In this document: piece after piece, positions 42,228 to 51,687 of the stretch
Layout: every line of letters begins with the position of its first letter
Position numbering within the stretch: the stretch's first letter is position 1
The notes under the pieces: model-generated
Seen by the model: only the letters and a program-made list of their open reading frames with translations
What the model was told of the DNA's origin: nothing
Databases searched by the model: none
Made by a program: the position numbers and the translations under genes
NCBI GenBank assembly: GCA_017469885.1
Contig: JAFUFO010000034.1
Coordinates: 1 to 64,000, forward strand
Origin: Solobacterium sp.
GTDB taxonomy: Bacteria; Bacillota_I; Bacilli_A; Erysipelotrichales; Erysipelotrichaceae
DNA length: 64,000 nt
Direction of reading: 5' to 3'

Positions 42228-42784
42228 ACGTATACGACTGGGATGACACGATTTACCGGGGCGATTCGACGATGGGCATGGTGCTGTATGCCTGGAGCCA
42301 TCGGCCGAAGACCCTGTTAAGTATTCCGCGGACCGCGGTCTGCGGGCTTTTGTTCGTGCTTCATCTCATGCCGAAACAGACCTTCAAGACCAATCTGTTC
42401 CATATGTTTACCTTCATCGATGACATGGAGGATTTTGTGGAGGAGTATACGTCCTCCCATCTGGACCATGTCAAGGAATGGTATAAGAACCACCAGAAAG
42501 AAGATGACGTTGTCATTTCAGCTTCTCCGGAGTTTCTGATCCGTTCCTTCTGCGATAAGGTCGGAATCAAAACAGTCATGGCAAGTCCGGTGGACATGCA
42601 TACCGGCATCTATTCCGGAGACAACTGCCATGGGGAAGAAAAAGTGCGGCGTTACCGTGCGGTATTCGGCGATGCGCCGATCAATGAATTCTATTCGGAT
42701 TCCAGAAGTGATACGCCGCTGGCAAAACTTGCGGCGAAGGCGTTTCTGGTAAAAGGGGATACCCTTGAGGAGTGGCGGCCATGA
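42224..42784 (+). CDS. HAD-superfamily phosphatase (HAD-IB type)
   Basis: A 186-residue HAD phosphatase. Motif I is DWDDT (residues 5-9, nucleophile D5), motif II ISASPEFLI, and motifs III/IV fall in EEKVRRYRAVFG and SDSRSDTPLAKL. A hydrophobic stretch near residue 40 (AVCGLLFVLHL) may touch the membrane. In this position between a glycosyltransferase and an MBOAT gene it could dephosphorylate a sugar- or lipid-phosphate intermediate; the substrate is not known. Start GTG 42224 lies inside the upstream stop, and its own stop overlaps the next ATG. Confidence 0.85.
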   Translation: MNVYDWDDTIYRGDSTMGMVLYAWSHRPKTLLSIPRTAVCGLLFVLHLMPKQTFKTNLFHMFTFIDDMEDFVEEYTSSHLDHVKEWYKNHQKEDDVVISASPEFLIRSFCDKVGIKTVMASPVDMHTGIYSGDNCHGEEKVRRYRAVFGDAPINEFYSDSRSDTPLAKLAAKAFLVKGDTLEEWRP

Positions 42785-44151
42785 GTATTCTGTCACTTCC
42801 GTTTTTACTGTTATCTGCCGGGGCTGGTTTCCTGACCTGGGTGGTTCCGGGAAAGGCCCGGAAATATGCGGTACTTCTCGCAAACCTGGTATTCCTTGCG
42901 CTGCTTGCGGCACGGATCCTGGATGTGATCTATGTGCTGGTGCTTTGCGCATGGACCTATGGGGCAGGGGTTCTGCTTGGAAAACAGAAGAACAAGGGAA
43001 TGCTTGCCTTAAGCATTGCGGTTCCGGTGCTTGGACTCTGTGTCTTTAAATATGCCGGCTTCTTTGCGGGTGTCAGCTGGGTGATGCCGTTAGGTATTTC
43101 GTTCTATACCTTCAAGGCGATCAGTTATCTTGCGGATGTATACACGGAGAAAACCGCCGCGCAGGATCCGATCACGATGTTTGATTATCTGATCTTCTTT
43201 CCGGTCTTTATGGCCGGTCCGATCAACCGGGCAGAGCCGTTTGTCCAGGAACTGAACAAGTCCTGGACCTTTGACTATGCCGATCAGAAAAAAGGCTTTG
43301 TGCAGGCGATGCTGGGATGTTTTGAAAAGCTGGTCATTGCGGATCAGCTTGCGGCAGGGGTAACGAAGTTCCTTTCACCGGAGCTCTCCGGCTGGTATAC
43401 CGTATTCGGTGTCATTCTGTATGCCTTTCAGATCTATACCGACTTTGATGCATACTCCAATGTGGCAATCGGGGTGTCCCGTCTGCTGGGTTTCCATCTG
43501 GAGCGCAACTTCCATACCCCGTATCTTTCCGCTTCGATTCCGGAGTTCTGGCGGCGCTGGCATATGAGTCTCTCTTCGTGGCTCAGGGATTATATTTACA
43601 TTCCATTGGGCGGAAGCCGGAAGGGAAAGGTGCGCCGTATTCTCAACGTACTGATCACATTCCTTGTGAGCGGTCTCTGGCATGGTTCCACACTGCTGTT
43701 TGTGGTGTGGGGACTGGGGCACGGCATTTTGAATGTGCTGGAAAACCCGCTTCAGAAACTTCTGAAGAAGGGCTCCCTGAAGTTCGTCAAACCGCTGCTT
43801 ATTATCCTGAACTTTATTCTTGTGGCATTGCTCTGGATCTTCTTCCGTTCGGCATCCATGGACGAAGCGCTCGGTATCTTTGCGCGTATGGGACAGATCA
43901 GCGGTCTTCCGGCAATCTCGTATGAGACCGCCGGGATCACGCTCAATGAACTGAACTGGCTCTGGATTCTGATTGTTATGGTAATCATTACTGATCTTCT
44001 TCGTTACTTCTTTGATATGAATGAACTGCTCGCAAAACAGTTCATCCTTGTTCGCTGGCTTGTCTATGCGGCACTGATACTGATCGCAATCATCTTTGGC
44101 GTTTATGGACCTGGCTTCCATCCGGAGGATTTTATCTATGTCACCTTCTGA
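42781..44151 (+). CDS. MBOAT O-acyltransferase (AlgI/DltB-like)
   Basis: A 456-residue membrane-bound O-acyltransferase with about eleven helices. Family landmarks are MPLGISFYTFKAISYLADVY, FFPVFMAGPINR, SIPEFWRRWHMSLSSWLRDY and VSGLWHG with the catalytic histidine H301. Like AlgI or DltB it passes an acyl group through the membrane to an extracytoplasmic partner, here very likely the SGNH-type protein encoded next (14-bp overlap). It has no DltA/DltC partners, so the group is more likely acetyl than D-alanyl. GAGGAG precedes the ATGA overlap start. Confidence 0.93.
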   Translation: MSILSLPFLLLSAGAGFLTWVVPGKARKYAVLLANLVFLALLAARILDVIYVLVLCAWTYGAGVLLGKQKNKGMLALSIAVPVLGLCVFKYAGFFAGVSWVMPLGISFYTFKAISYLADVYTEKTAAQDPITMFDYLIFFPVFMAGPINRAEPFVQELNKSWTFDYADQKKGFVQAMLGCFEKLVIADQLAAGVTKFLSPELSGWYTVFGVILYAFQIYTDFDAYSNVAIGVSRLLGFHLERNFHTPYLSASIPEFWRRWHMSLSSWLRDYIYIPLGGSRKGKVRRILNVLITFLVSGLWHGSTLLFVVWGLGHGILNVLENPLQKLLKKGSLKFVKPLLIILNFILVALLWIFFRSASMDEALGIFARMGQISGLPAISYETAGITLNELNWLWILIVMVIITDLLRYFFDMNELLAKQFILVRWLVYAALILIAIIFGVYGPGFHPEDFIYVTF

Positions 44152-45676
44152 TCGTTTTAAAGTTACGACGGACCGTGTCAAGGCTTCCCCGGTGAAGAAG
44201 AAACGGTCTGAGAAAAAAATGAAGCCGCTTGCGGGCATCCTGCTGGGAGGGGTAAAGCTTGCAGTGCTCGCGGCGATTGCGGTTGGTATCTGGAGTGTTC
44301 TGACGCCGTATTTCCGGAAGGACCGCAATACGGACGGTGACCAGTTCCGTGCGTTCCCGGAGAATACGGTCGATGTGATCGCACTTGGTTCGTCACACAT
44401 GCAGTATGCATTCAACCCGGGCTATTTCTATGCGGAGACCGGTTATTACAGCTATGTCTTCGGTTCTGTCTGCCAGCCGTTCTCCGAGAGCGTCTATCTT
44501 CTGGAAGAAGTCCTGAAGACCCAGCATCCGGAAACGGTTGTCATTGATGTCTTTACACTCTTACCGCAAAGTCAGGTCTGCTATGCGGACGGCACGTATT
44601 ACATCGCAATGGATATGATGAGCGGAAAGACCCGTACCGATGCGGCAGAGGGAATACCGGATACGGTGGATGACGAGACAAAGCTTGGCTATACCTATGA
44701 CCTCTATATGAACCATGACAACTGGAAGACGATGGATTTCTCTGATCTGGATGCGGTTGCCAAAGCGGCATCCCCGGACCAGGGCATTGAATGGGGCCTG
44801 GGTTATGTAGACCAGAAGCCGGAGAACCTGCAGTTTACGCCGCTGGAAGTATTCCAGCCGCAGAAGGAAGTTCCGCTTTCGGACGATGAGAAATACTGGA
44901 TCGACCGGCTCGCGGACCTCTGTAAACAAAATGATATTCATCTGATCTTTGTCAAAACACCATATCAGGAAGACCAGGCGGATGCGGATAAGCTCGGCTC
45001 GCTCTGGAAGTACTTCGATGAGAAGGGATATGAGTATATCGATTTCCTGGCCAAGGCATCCGAGCTTGGATGGTATCTCGATATGGACGGCGATACCTGG
45101 CACAACAATACCTGGGGTGCGGAAATCGTTACCCGCCATCTGGCTGATGTAATCAGGGAAAAGGGCTATGTGACAAAGCACAGCGACAATCCGGAAGCCA
45201 AGCCGGTCTATGAGACCGCGCGCAGGCGGGCGTCTGAATATCTGCTCACCAAGCAGAATGTAAATATCTACAGCCTCTTGGAAGACGCAAAGAAGTACCC
45301 ATGCACGATTCTCTTCCGTTACAAGGGAGAGGATCATTCCTCCATCGGACAGTATGAAAACGGCGCCCTCAATGCACTGGGTCTGAATCATGACTTCATC
45401 AAAGACAAGGAGAAGGATTACTATGCGGCGGTGAAGGACGGTGTCTTACTGCAGGAAAGCAGTACGCCGTTTGACATCGAACTGGCAGGCAATCAGATTT
45501 CTCTGAAGGAAGACGATATTCTCTTCAACGGCGCATCCACCGGGCTTACCGGAGAACTGCAGATCATCTTCTGTGATGATGACTTTGAATGGATCAATGC
45601 CGTACCGATTGACTATGCGTCCAGTCACTTCTGGAAGAAGAGCTGCGACGGCTGGAACTGTACCTGGAATCCGTAA
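44138..45676 (+). CDS. SGNH-type partner of MBOAT (AlgX/DltD-like)
   Basis: A 512-residue protein with one N-terminal anchor (about residues 36-56) and an extracytoplasmic SGNH-hydrolase-like domain. The block I serine lies in VIALGSSHMQYAFNP. Later motifs include HLIFVKTPYQ and DGDTWHNNTWGAE, in which the D-x2-H catalytic pair is recognisable. It probably completes acyl transfer from the MBOAT protein to the surface glycan. GGAGGA at 44124-44129 sets ATG 44138. A second domain of about 130 residues at the C-terminus is unrecognised. Last gene of this unit. Confidence 0.87.
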   Translation: MSPSDRFKVTTDRVKASPVKKKRSEKKMKPLAGILLGGVKLAVLAAIAVGIWSVLTPYFRKDRNTDGDQFRAFPENTVDVIALGSSHMQYAFNPGYFYAETGYYSYVFGSVCQPFSESVYLLEEVLKTQHPETVVIDVFTLLPQSQVCYADGTYYIAMDMMSGKTRTDAAEGIPDTVDDETKLGYTYDLYMNHDNWKTMDFSDLDAVAKAASPDQGIEWGLGYVDQKPENLQFTPLEVFQPQKEVPLSDDEKYWIDRLADLCKQNDIHLIFVKTPYQEDQADADKLGSLWKYFDEKGYEYIDFLAKASELGWYLDMDGDTWHNNTWGAEIVTRHLADVIREKGYVTKHSDNPEAKPVYETARRRASEYLLTKQNVNIYSLLEDAKKYPCTILFRYKGEDHSSIGQYENGALNALGLNHDFIKDKEKDYYAAVKDGVLLQESSTPFDIELAGNQISLKEDDILFNGASTGLTGELQIIFCDDDFEWINAVPIDYASSHFWKKSCDGWNCTWNP

Positions 45677-45684
45677 GCCGGCAG

Positions 45685-45715
45685 GTGACAGGGGGCAGTA
45701 CCGGCATGGTATACT
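45685..45715 (+). promoter_or_regulatory. Extended -10 promoter, leaderless start of GT2 operon
   Basis: GTGACA at 45685-45690 (5 of 6) and TGGTATACT ending at 45715 are separated by a long 19-bp spacer. The -10 box ends 9 nt before ATG 45725 and there is no ribosome-binding site. A GCCGG/CCGGC inverted repeat (45677-45705) overlaps it. Confidence 0.5.
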
Positions 45716-45724
45716 AAACTCTGT

Positions 45725-46687
45725 ATGAAACAGCCTCTGATCACGGTCGTAATACCGGTTTATAACATTGAGCCTTATATAAAGGAATGCCTCGACAGCA
45801 TCTCTGCCCAGACCTATGAGAATCTGGAGATTCTTGCGGTCAACGACGGCAGTACGGACCAGTCCAAAGCCATCCTGGAAGTGGCCGCATTTGAAGAGAA
45901 CCGCCTGACGATACTCGACAAGCCTAACGGCGGTCTCAGTGATGCCCGCAACTACGGCATCCTGCATGCGCATGGGGACTATATCTGTTTTATTGACGGC
46001 GATGATACGATTGCGCCGGACTATGTAAAGCTTCTTTATGAAGCATTGAATGAAGACGGGGATATCGCAGTCTGCGATATGGAATATGTCTATGAGGACG
46101 GACACCGGGAGTTTTCCTCCGGCGGAAGTTTTACATCTGCGAGCGTCAAAGACATGCCGTCTTTGATTCGCATCAACAACTCCGCCTGCAATAAGCTCTT
46201 CCGGACGTCCTTATTTAAAGAGGTCCTGTTTCCCAAGGGAAAGCTCTATGAAGACCTTGCGACGGTTCCGATTCAGATCTACCGCAGTCAGAAGGTCGTG
46301 AAAGTCGATCAGCCGCTGTACTTCTACCGCCAGCGGGAAGGGAGTATCCAGCATAAGATCGACCGCAGGGTATTCCACATCTATGATGCGATCGACCGGG
46401 TCAATGACTATGTAAAGACCCATGGCAATGAGCCGGCTGTGCTTGAAGAGATTAAGCACATGTACATCATTTTCGGGCTGGACATCACCACGCTCAAGAT
46501 CAAGGATATGGAGAAATCCTCCGAGCGGGAAGTCATGCTGGGGGAGAATATGGATTATCTTCGCAAACGGTATCCGGACTATATCGATGATCCGTATGTG
46601 AAGAACATGAGCTTCAAGAAACGGCTGATCTTTATCCTGCTGAGTCAGGGACATTACAGAACGGTGCTGAGGATTTATGACCGATAA
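45725..46687 (+). CDS. Family 2 glycosyltransferase
   Basis: A 320-residue GT-A transferase of the EpsJ/CpsI type, with VVIPVYNIEPYIKECLDSI, LAVNDGSTDQS, GGLSDARNYGI and CFIDGDDTIAPDYV (DXD). It adds a sugar to the repeat unit on the inner face. It is the first gene of a long operon that runs to 55038 with gaps of under 20 bp. Two further EpsJ-type GT2 genes in the window (51680 and 60560) share the same opening motifs, so this family has expanded here. Confidence 0.92.
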   Translation: MKQPLITVVIPVYNIEPYIKECLDSISAQTYENLEILAVNDGSTDQSKAILEVAAFEENRLTILDKPNGGLSDARNYGILHAHGDYICFIDGDDTIAPDYVKLLYEALNEDGDIAVCDMEYVYEDGHREFSSGGSFTSASVKDMPSLIRINNSACNKLFRTSLFKEVLFPKGKLYEDLATVPIQIYRSQKVVKVDQPLYFYRQREGSIQHKIDRRVFHIYDAIDRVNDYVKTHGNEPAVLEEIKHMYIIFGLDITTLKIKDMEKSSEREVMLGENMDYLRKRYPDYIDDPYVKNMSFKKRLIFILLSQGHYRTVLRIYDR

Positions 46688-47834
46688 GAGAAAGATTTTA
46701 TTCGTCAATGATGAGATGAGAATGGGCGGAGTTGCCCGGGTACTGAATACCCTGATGGCGGCACTGCCGGACGATAAATATGAGATCGATCTTCTCATCC
46801 TGCATAAAGAAGGAATGTTACTGGACGAGATTCCTTCCAAAGTGCATGTGATTGAAGGAAGTTCCTTTTTCCGTGCGGTCGACCAGTCCCTGGAACTGCT
46901 CTGGCAGGAGAAAAAATTCAAGGACCTTGCCGGAAAGGTCCGTCTGCTTGCCTATATGAAGACCGGTCTTATCCGGAATAAAATCCGTGCCGAGCGAAAG
47001 AAGATCCTGCACAAGCAGTACGATGTGGAAGTTGCCGCAAAGGAAGGCTTCTGTACGATCTTCACTGCGTGCGGTGACAGTAAGCGTAAGATCAACTGGG
47101 TCCTGACGGACTACAGCGTGAATAATTATTCCCGGAACCATATGCCCCTGGTGAAGAAGGCACTGGAAGAAATCGATCTCAATATTGCGGACAGTGAAAA
47201 GGCACTGATCGCCTATGAGACCGTGTTTCATGTGTCCAACGGCATTGCGATTCACAATCTGATGGATACCGACCGCATTAAAAAGGCACTGGAAGAAGAT
47301 GACGGCAGTGAGATCAACGGAACCGACGGTCCCAATGTCATTACCGTTGCCCGCTTCCATCCGCAGAAGAGCATCGACCGGCTTCTGATCGCCAGTGATG
47401 AAGTCTATCAGGGCGGCAATCACCATACCCTGTATCTGATCGGCGGGGGAGAAGAGGAAGAAAAGCTGCGCAATATGGTAAAAGAGCGCAACATGAAACA
47501 TGTGGTATTCCTCGGCTACCGTCAGAATCCGTATGCGGATATGAAAAAAGCAGACCTCTATGTCTCCAGCAGTCTCTATGAAGGCTTTGCGACGGTCATC
47601 TCGGAAAGTCTGATCGTCGGCACCCCGGTGCTTGCGACGGAGGTCAGCGGTGTTCAGGAACAGATCACCAAACCGGAACACGGCTGGATCGTGGAAAATA
47701 CACAGGAAGGTCTTACCGAAGGCATGAAGAAGGCACTGTGTTCGATCGGAGAACTGGCGGACATGAAGATCTATCTGAAGAAGTACGAATATCCAAACAA
47801 GGAGATCCTCGAAAAGTTCATGGAGGTCTTATGA
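46677..47834 (+). CDS. Family 4 glycosyltransferase
   Basis: A 385-residue GT-B enzyme with LFVNDEMRMGGVARVLNTL at the start, VARFHPQKSIDRLL at the domain junction and SSLYEGFATVISESLIVGTPV as the donor-binding EX7E region. The MGGVxRVLNTL opening is typical of polymer-extending GT4 enzymes, including those acting on teichoic-type polymers. TGAGGA precedes ATG 46677, which overlaps the upstream GT2 gene by 11 bp; its own stop overlaps the next start (ATGA). Confidence 0.92.
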   Translation: MTDKRKILFVNDEMRMGGVARVLNTLMAALPDDKYEIDLLILHKEGMLLDEIPSKVHVIEGSSFFRAVDQSLELLWQEKKFKDLAGKVRLLAYMKTGLIRNKIRAERKKILHKQYDVEVAAKEGFCTIFTACGDSKRKINWVLTDYSVNNYSRNHMPLVKKALEEIDLNIADSEKALIAYETVFHVSNGIAIHNLMDTDRIKKALEEDDGSEINGTDGPNVITVARFHPQKSIDRLLIASDEVYQGGNHHTLYLIGGGEEEEKLRNMVKERNMKHVVFLGYRQNPYADMKKADLYVSSSLYEGFATVISESLIVGTPVLATEVSGVQEQITKPEHGWIVENTQEGLTEGMKKALCSIGELADMKIYLKKYEYPNKEILEKFMEVL

Positions 47835-50101
47835 GTGAACTGAACGGACTCCCGATTGAAAATATTGACTATATCGCCGGCTATGACCGACTGCCCGAGG
47901 CATGGCGCGCGGATTATGAAACGCTGATCCGTCTTGTCGCAAACGAACAGTATGACAAGGCAGAGATGCTCTGCCGGTCCGTATTGTCCCGGTATGACGA
48001 TAAGGATACCGGGCTTTTCCGGGAGGAACTGTCGGCGATTTATTTTGACCGCGGAGATGTCTCCGGAGCACGGAAGATCCTGCGGGAGCTGGCAAAGGAA
48101 CCTGCCTGCGCAGACCGTGCGCATCTTTCCCTTGCCCGGCTTCTGTTTCAGGAAGAGGAATTTGAGGCATGCCTGAAAGAACTCAATCAGATTCAGAATC
48201 CTTATATGGATGTGTATGCCGAGATGATCTATTTCCGGGCATCCTGTCTTCTGGATCTCGAAGGAATCACACCGTCCGCAGAAGTTCTGCGGGAGGGCAT
48301 CAATACGATTACAGCTTCGGATTATGAGCCTGCGATCAAGGACTTTTTTACGATGCGCCTGTTTGCCTTTCTGCTGTTCTGGGACATGAATGAATTCATG
48401 CCGGAATATCTGACAGACGATGTGGACCTGTTTACCCGCTATACCGAAACGGTTCCGGGAACGCCCGGAATGGATTTCTACATCCTGAATGAACTGAGTA
48501 TGGTCATTGAGGATATGCTGCGGGAAGTCATGTACCGCGGCTACTTTGAACACATGGTCAATGCACTGGAGTTGTCTGGCCGCCTGAATGATGAAGCGGA
48601 TGCGGCGGATGCGATGCGCGGTGCGATGGAAAGCCATGAAGCCGCAGAAGACGAGACGATTGATCCGATCGTTCTGCAGTTTGTCTCCTGTGTAGCGGCA
48701 CCGGATGTGACACCGAAGGAGAAGGCGGAGACCTACTGGATGGCCGCAAGAAAATATCTTGAGGCACCGAAGGAATTTGAAGATTTCCGCTTCCTGTATC
48801 CGTACTTCTTCAAGGAAGCAGAGGAAGAATTCAACCGGCTCAAAGCCGATCCGCAGGGCATGATGAAGCAGTGTGTCGAAGAGTATGCGGCCGCAGCCGG
48901 TGTGACCCCGGATCGGGCGGAAGCGCAGCTGAACCGGACCTATGAAGTGGATAACCATTATGATCTTCAGCTTGCGGAGATCACCTGGGAAGAACTGGAA
49001 CAGCAGTATCCCAAAGAAGCCCATGAGATGGTCCTGCGGGCACGCTATGCGTTCCACCGGGAAGAATACGAGATGGTCGATGACTATGTCGACCAGATTC
49101 TTGGGATTCTCAACCATCCGGATGAATACCTGCAGTATATGCAGATCGTCGCCAATGCACGGCTTGGGGATGACCGCCATGCCCAGAAACATCTGAAACA
49201 GATGAAGAAAGATTTTCCGGATGCCATGCGGACAAAACTGGCAGAGGGAATCGTCCTGGAAGAAAAAGACCGCCTGAAACAGGCGGAAAAGATACTGGCC
49301 CCGCTGATTCCGACCACAGAAGATCCGTATGTTCTACTGGAAGAATACAAGACGGTACTGGACAACCTGAAACGGAGCGGACAGGTGCGCAATGTCATCC
49401 TGAAACAGATGCAGGTGACGGAAGCCGAGGATCCCAAACCCGGTTCAAAGCGTTCCTTCCTGGTCTGTGCCTGGCTGATGCTGGGGGAGACGGATGTTAT
49501 CCGGAAGGATTCCGAAAACCTGAAGAAGGATCTGGAAGAGCTGAAGGCATATCTTTCGACCCATCCGATCAACTCCCTGGAAGAGTTCCGGCTTTCCTTC
49601 TGGGTGACCCGGTTCTGCTCGGCCATGCAGATGATGGACTTTGGCCTCCAGGAATTCATTGATCTGATTCACTGGTTTGATGATCATGATATCTTTGCGG
49701 ATCAGAATCCGCTGATTGACAGTGCGCATGCGGCGTATGAGAGTGCGCTTGCGTACGACGACGAAGAGGTGGACGACCATCTGTTTGACTTTGTGTCGAT
49801 CGGACGGAATGAGACAGAAAACGCCAGTCCGCAGGAATTTGCGGAGGCATTCTGGCGGGCGGCGGAAAGTGTCCGCAGGGATCCGGACTGCGCCGAATAT
49901 ATGAAAGAACACTATCCGAATTTCGTCGGTCCGATGTTGAATGACATCAATGAAATGATCGAGGATCCGGAATCCGCAAAGCATCTTGCGGAAGAAATGC
50001 TCTCCAACTTTACCGGAAACAGCCCGGAAGAGATCCGTGCCATGATGAATCTTTCCATGGGCAATTTCGGGAATGATTTTGACAAACGGAGATTCAGCTG
50101 A
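47831..50101 (+). CDS. Large TPR-like helical-repeat protein of unknown function
   Basis: A 756-residue soluble protein without signal peptide or hydrophobic helix. It is strongly acidic and helical; several units look like tetratricopeptide-type helix pairs (for example around residues 27-60, with YETLIRLVANEQYDKAEMLC, and around 395-425). It probably acts as a cytoplasmic scaffold or regulator for the glycosyltransferases encoded beside it. GGAGGT at 47822-47827 sets ATG 47831 and the ATGA overlap couples it to the GT4 gene. I do not recognise a specific family. Its place in the middle of a glycan operon is unusual. Confidence 0.75.
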   Translation: MSELNGLPIENIDYIAGYDRLPEAWRADYETLIRLVANEQYDKAEMLCRSVLSRYDDKDTGLFREELSAIYFDRGDVSGARKILRELAKEPACADRAHLSLARLLFQEEEFEACLKELNQIQNPYMDVYAEMIYFRASCLLDLEGITPSAEVLREGINTITASDYEPAIKDFFTMRLFAFLLFWDMNEFMPEYLTDDVDLFTRYTETVPGTPGMDFYILNELSMVIEDMLREVMYRGYFEHMVNALELSGRLNDEADAADAMRGAMESHEAAEDETIDPIVLQFVSCVAAPDVTPKEKAETYWMAARKYLEAPKEFEDFRFLYPYFFKEAEEEFNRLKADPQGMMKQCVEEYAAAAGVTPDRAEAQLNRTYEVDNHYDLQLAEITWEELEQQYPKEAHEMVLRARYAFHREEYEMVDDYVDQILGILNHPDEYLQYMQIVANARLGDDRHAQKHLKQMKKDFPDAMRTKLAEGIVLEEKDRLKQAEKILAPLIPTTEDPYVLLEEYKTVLDNLKRSGQVRNVILKQMQVTEAEDPKPGSKRSFLVCAWLMLGETDVIRKDSENLKKDLEELKAYLSTHPINSLEEFRLSFWVTRFCSAMQMMDFGLQEFIDLIHWFDDHDIFADQNPLIDSAHAAYESALAYDDEEVDDHLFDFVSIGRNETENASPQEFAEAFWRAAESVRRDPDCAEYMKEHYPNFVGPMLNDINEMIEDPESAKHLAEEMLSNFTGNSPEEIRAMMNLSMGNFGNDFDKRRFS

Positions 50102-50115
50102 AATACTTCATAGTT

Positions 50116-51687
50116 ATGAAAAAGATTTTTAACGAAAAACTGCTCCATCGTATGGTCCTGCTGTTTATCTTCATTCAGCCGCTGATCGACATGGATTATC
50201 TGGTATTTGAGTGGCTGGACCGCTTCGGTCTGCCGCGCTTTTCAACGGTCATTCGCTTTATTATCCTTCCATTGCTTGTACTCTGGTCATTCTGGCTGCG
50301 GGAGAAAAACAAGAAGCGGACCTTTTTCATTGCGCTGTTCTATGGCGTGGTGTTCCTGATCTATTTTGTCCTGCATGCCAAACAGGCAGAAGGGCTGGTC
50401 GAACGGTTATGGCTGACGGATAACTTCCGCTTCTCAACATTCCAGGAACTTACGTACTGCCTGACGCTGTGTCTGCCGTATGCGGTCATCTATTTCTGTT
50501 ACAACGAACACTCCAGTACAACGGAACGGAAGAATATGGTCATCTGGAGCTCTGCGCTCATTTCACTGCCGATCGTCATCGGTGACCTGTATGTATTCGC
50601 AAAATCCACGTATTACGGGGATACCGTAGGAAACTTCTTCTCCTGGTTCTCGGGTATCTATAAGTGGTACCATCCGCGTACGCTTGCCTCGAAGTTCTTC
50701 TTCAATGAAGGCAATACGATCGGCATCCTGCTGTTCATGTTATTGCCATTGATGTATGCATGCTGGCTGACGGAAGAAGATAAGAAGCGGAAGAGACGGA
50801 TCTTTATCCTGATCTTACTGCAGAGTCTGGCCATGCAGATGCTGTCGACACGGGTTGCGACCTATGGCGCAGTCGTCATGCCGGTTCTGTTTATCTGCGT
50901 CTATCTCTTTGATGCACTGCTGTTAAAACACCGCAAAGCAGAGGGAAAACCCATCCTGGCCTGTCTTTGTGCGGCGGCTATTTTCGGTGCGATTCTCAAC
51001 TGGACACCGGCCGTACAGAACCAGCGGGTCGATGCGAAAAACGATGTCGCACTGCTTCATAACGGGGCAGTTCAGTTTGCGGCAGATGAGTTGAAAGCCG
51101 CGGAAGATCTGGTGCCGGGAAGTGAAGAGTGGATCAACTTCTACGTCTATATGTTTGAATCCTACGGTATCAATGCCCGTTATATTCAGTCGGTTCCGTC
51201 CATGTACTACACGGAATACTATTCCTACCAGCATGATCCCTGGTTCTGGACGCATGTATGTCTGGACATTCCGGTCTTTGACCGCGTTTCCGGACGGCAG
51301 ATCGAAACGATTTTCTTCAACTACAAATATGAGAATCTGACTCCGGCGGAGAAGATCCTCGGCATGGGCTACAGCACCTTTATGAACGGTTCGATCGTTC
51401 TGGAAAAGGATTTTGTCCAGCAGGTCTATACACTCGGTTATGCCGGTGTCATCATCCTGCTGTTCCCGTGGATCGGCATTATTCTCTTCGGGACAGTGAT
51501 GCTGATCAAATACCGGAAACAGATGTGGACCCTTGAAAACTTCTGCATGGTCATTGCACTTGGGTGCGGATTCGGCGGTGCATGGCTCTCGGGTCATTAT
51601 CTCGACCAGTTTGTGACAACGATGTTTACCGCATTTATCGTTGCGGTATTGCTGAATAAAGTAACGGAGGCCAGAAAGAATGCCTGA
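50116..51687 (+). CDS. O-antigen ligase-family membrane protein
   Basis: A 523-residue polytopic protein with about ten helices and a large outer loop at about 290-430. It resembles O-antigen ligase/polymerase proteins of Gram-positive loci such as TuaE-type polymerases. Recognisable segments are WLTDNFRFSTFQELTYC and STRVATYGAVVMP. It is the third polymerase/ligase-type protein of the window, together with those at 3133 and 10685. It follows the helical-repeat gene by 14 bp, with no clear ribosome-binding site, and overlaps the next GT2 by 8 bp. Confidence 0.78.
   Translation: MKKIFNEKLLHRMVLLFIFIQPLIDMDYLVFEWLDRFGLPRFSTVIRFIILPLLVLWSFWLREKNKKRTFFIALFYGVVFLIYFVLHAKQAEGLVERLWLTDNFRFSTFQELTYCLTLCLPYAVIYFCYNEHSSTTERKNMVIWSSALISLPIVIGDLYVFAKSTYYGDTVGNFFSWFSGIYKWYHPRTLASKFFFNEGNTIGILLFMLLPLMYACWLTEEDKKRKRRIFILILLQSLAMQMLSTRVATYGAVVMPVLFICVYLFDALLLKHRKAEGKPILACLCAAAIFGAILNWTPAVQNQRVDAKNDVALLHNGAVQFAADELKAAEDLVPGSEEWINFYVYMFESYGINARYIQSVPSMYYTEYYSYQHDPWFWTHVCLDIPVFDRVSGRQIETIFFNYKYENLTPAEKILGMGYSTFMNGSIVLEKDFVQQVYTLGYAGVIILLFPWIGIILFGTVMLIKYRKQMWTLENFCMVIALGCGFGGAWLSGHYLDQFVTTMFTAFIVAVLLNKVTEARKNA

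Noticed and set aside
47771-49192. Long minus-strand open frame (473 codons) opposite the helical-repeat gene
   Set aside because: The plus strand has a strong ribosome-binding site, an ATGA coupling and protein-like sequence. The reverse frame reads as low-quality Cys/His/Ile-rich sequence without motifs.
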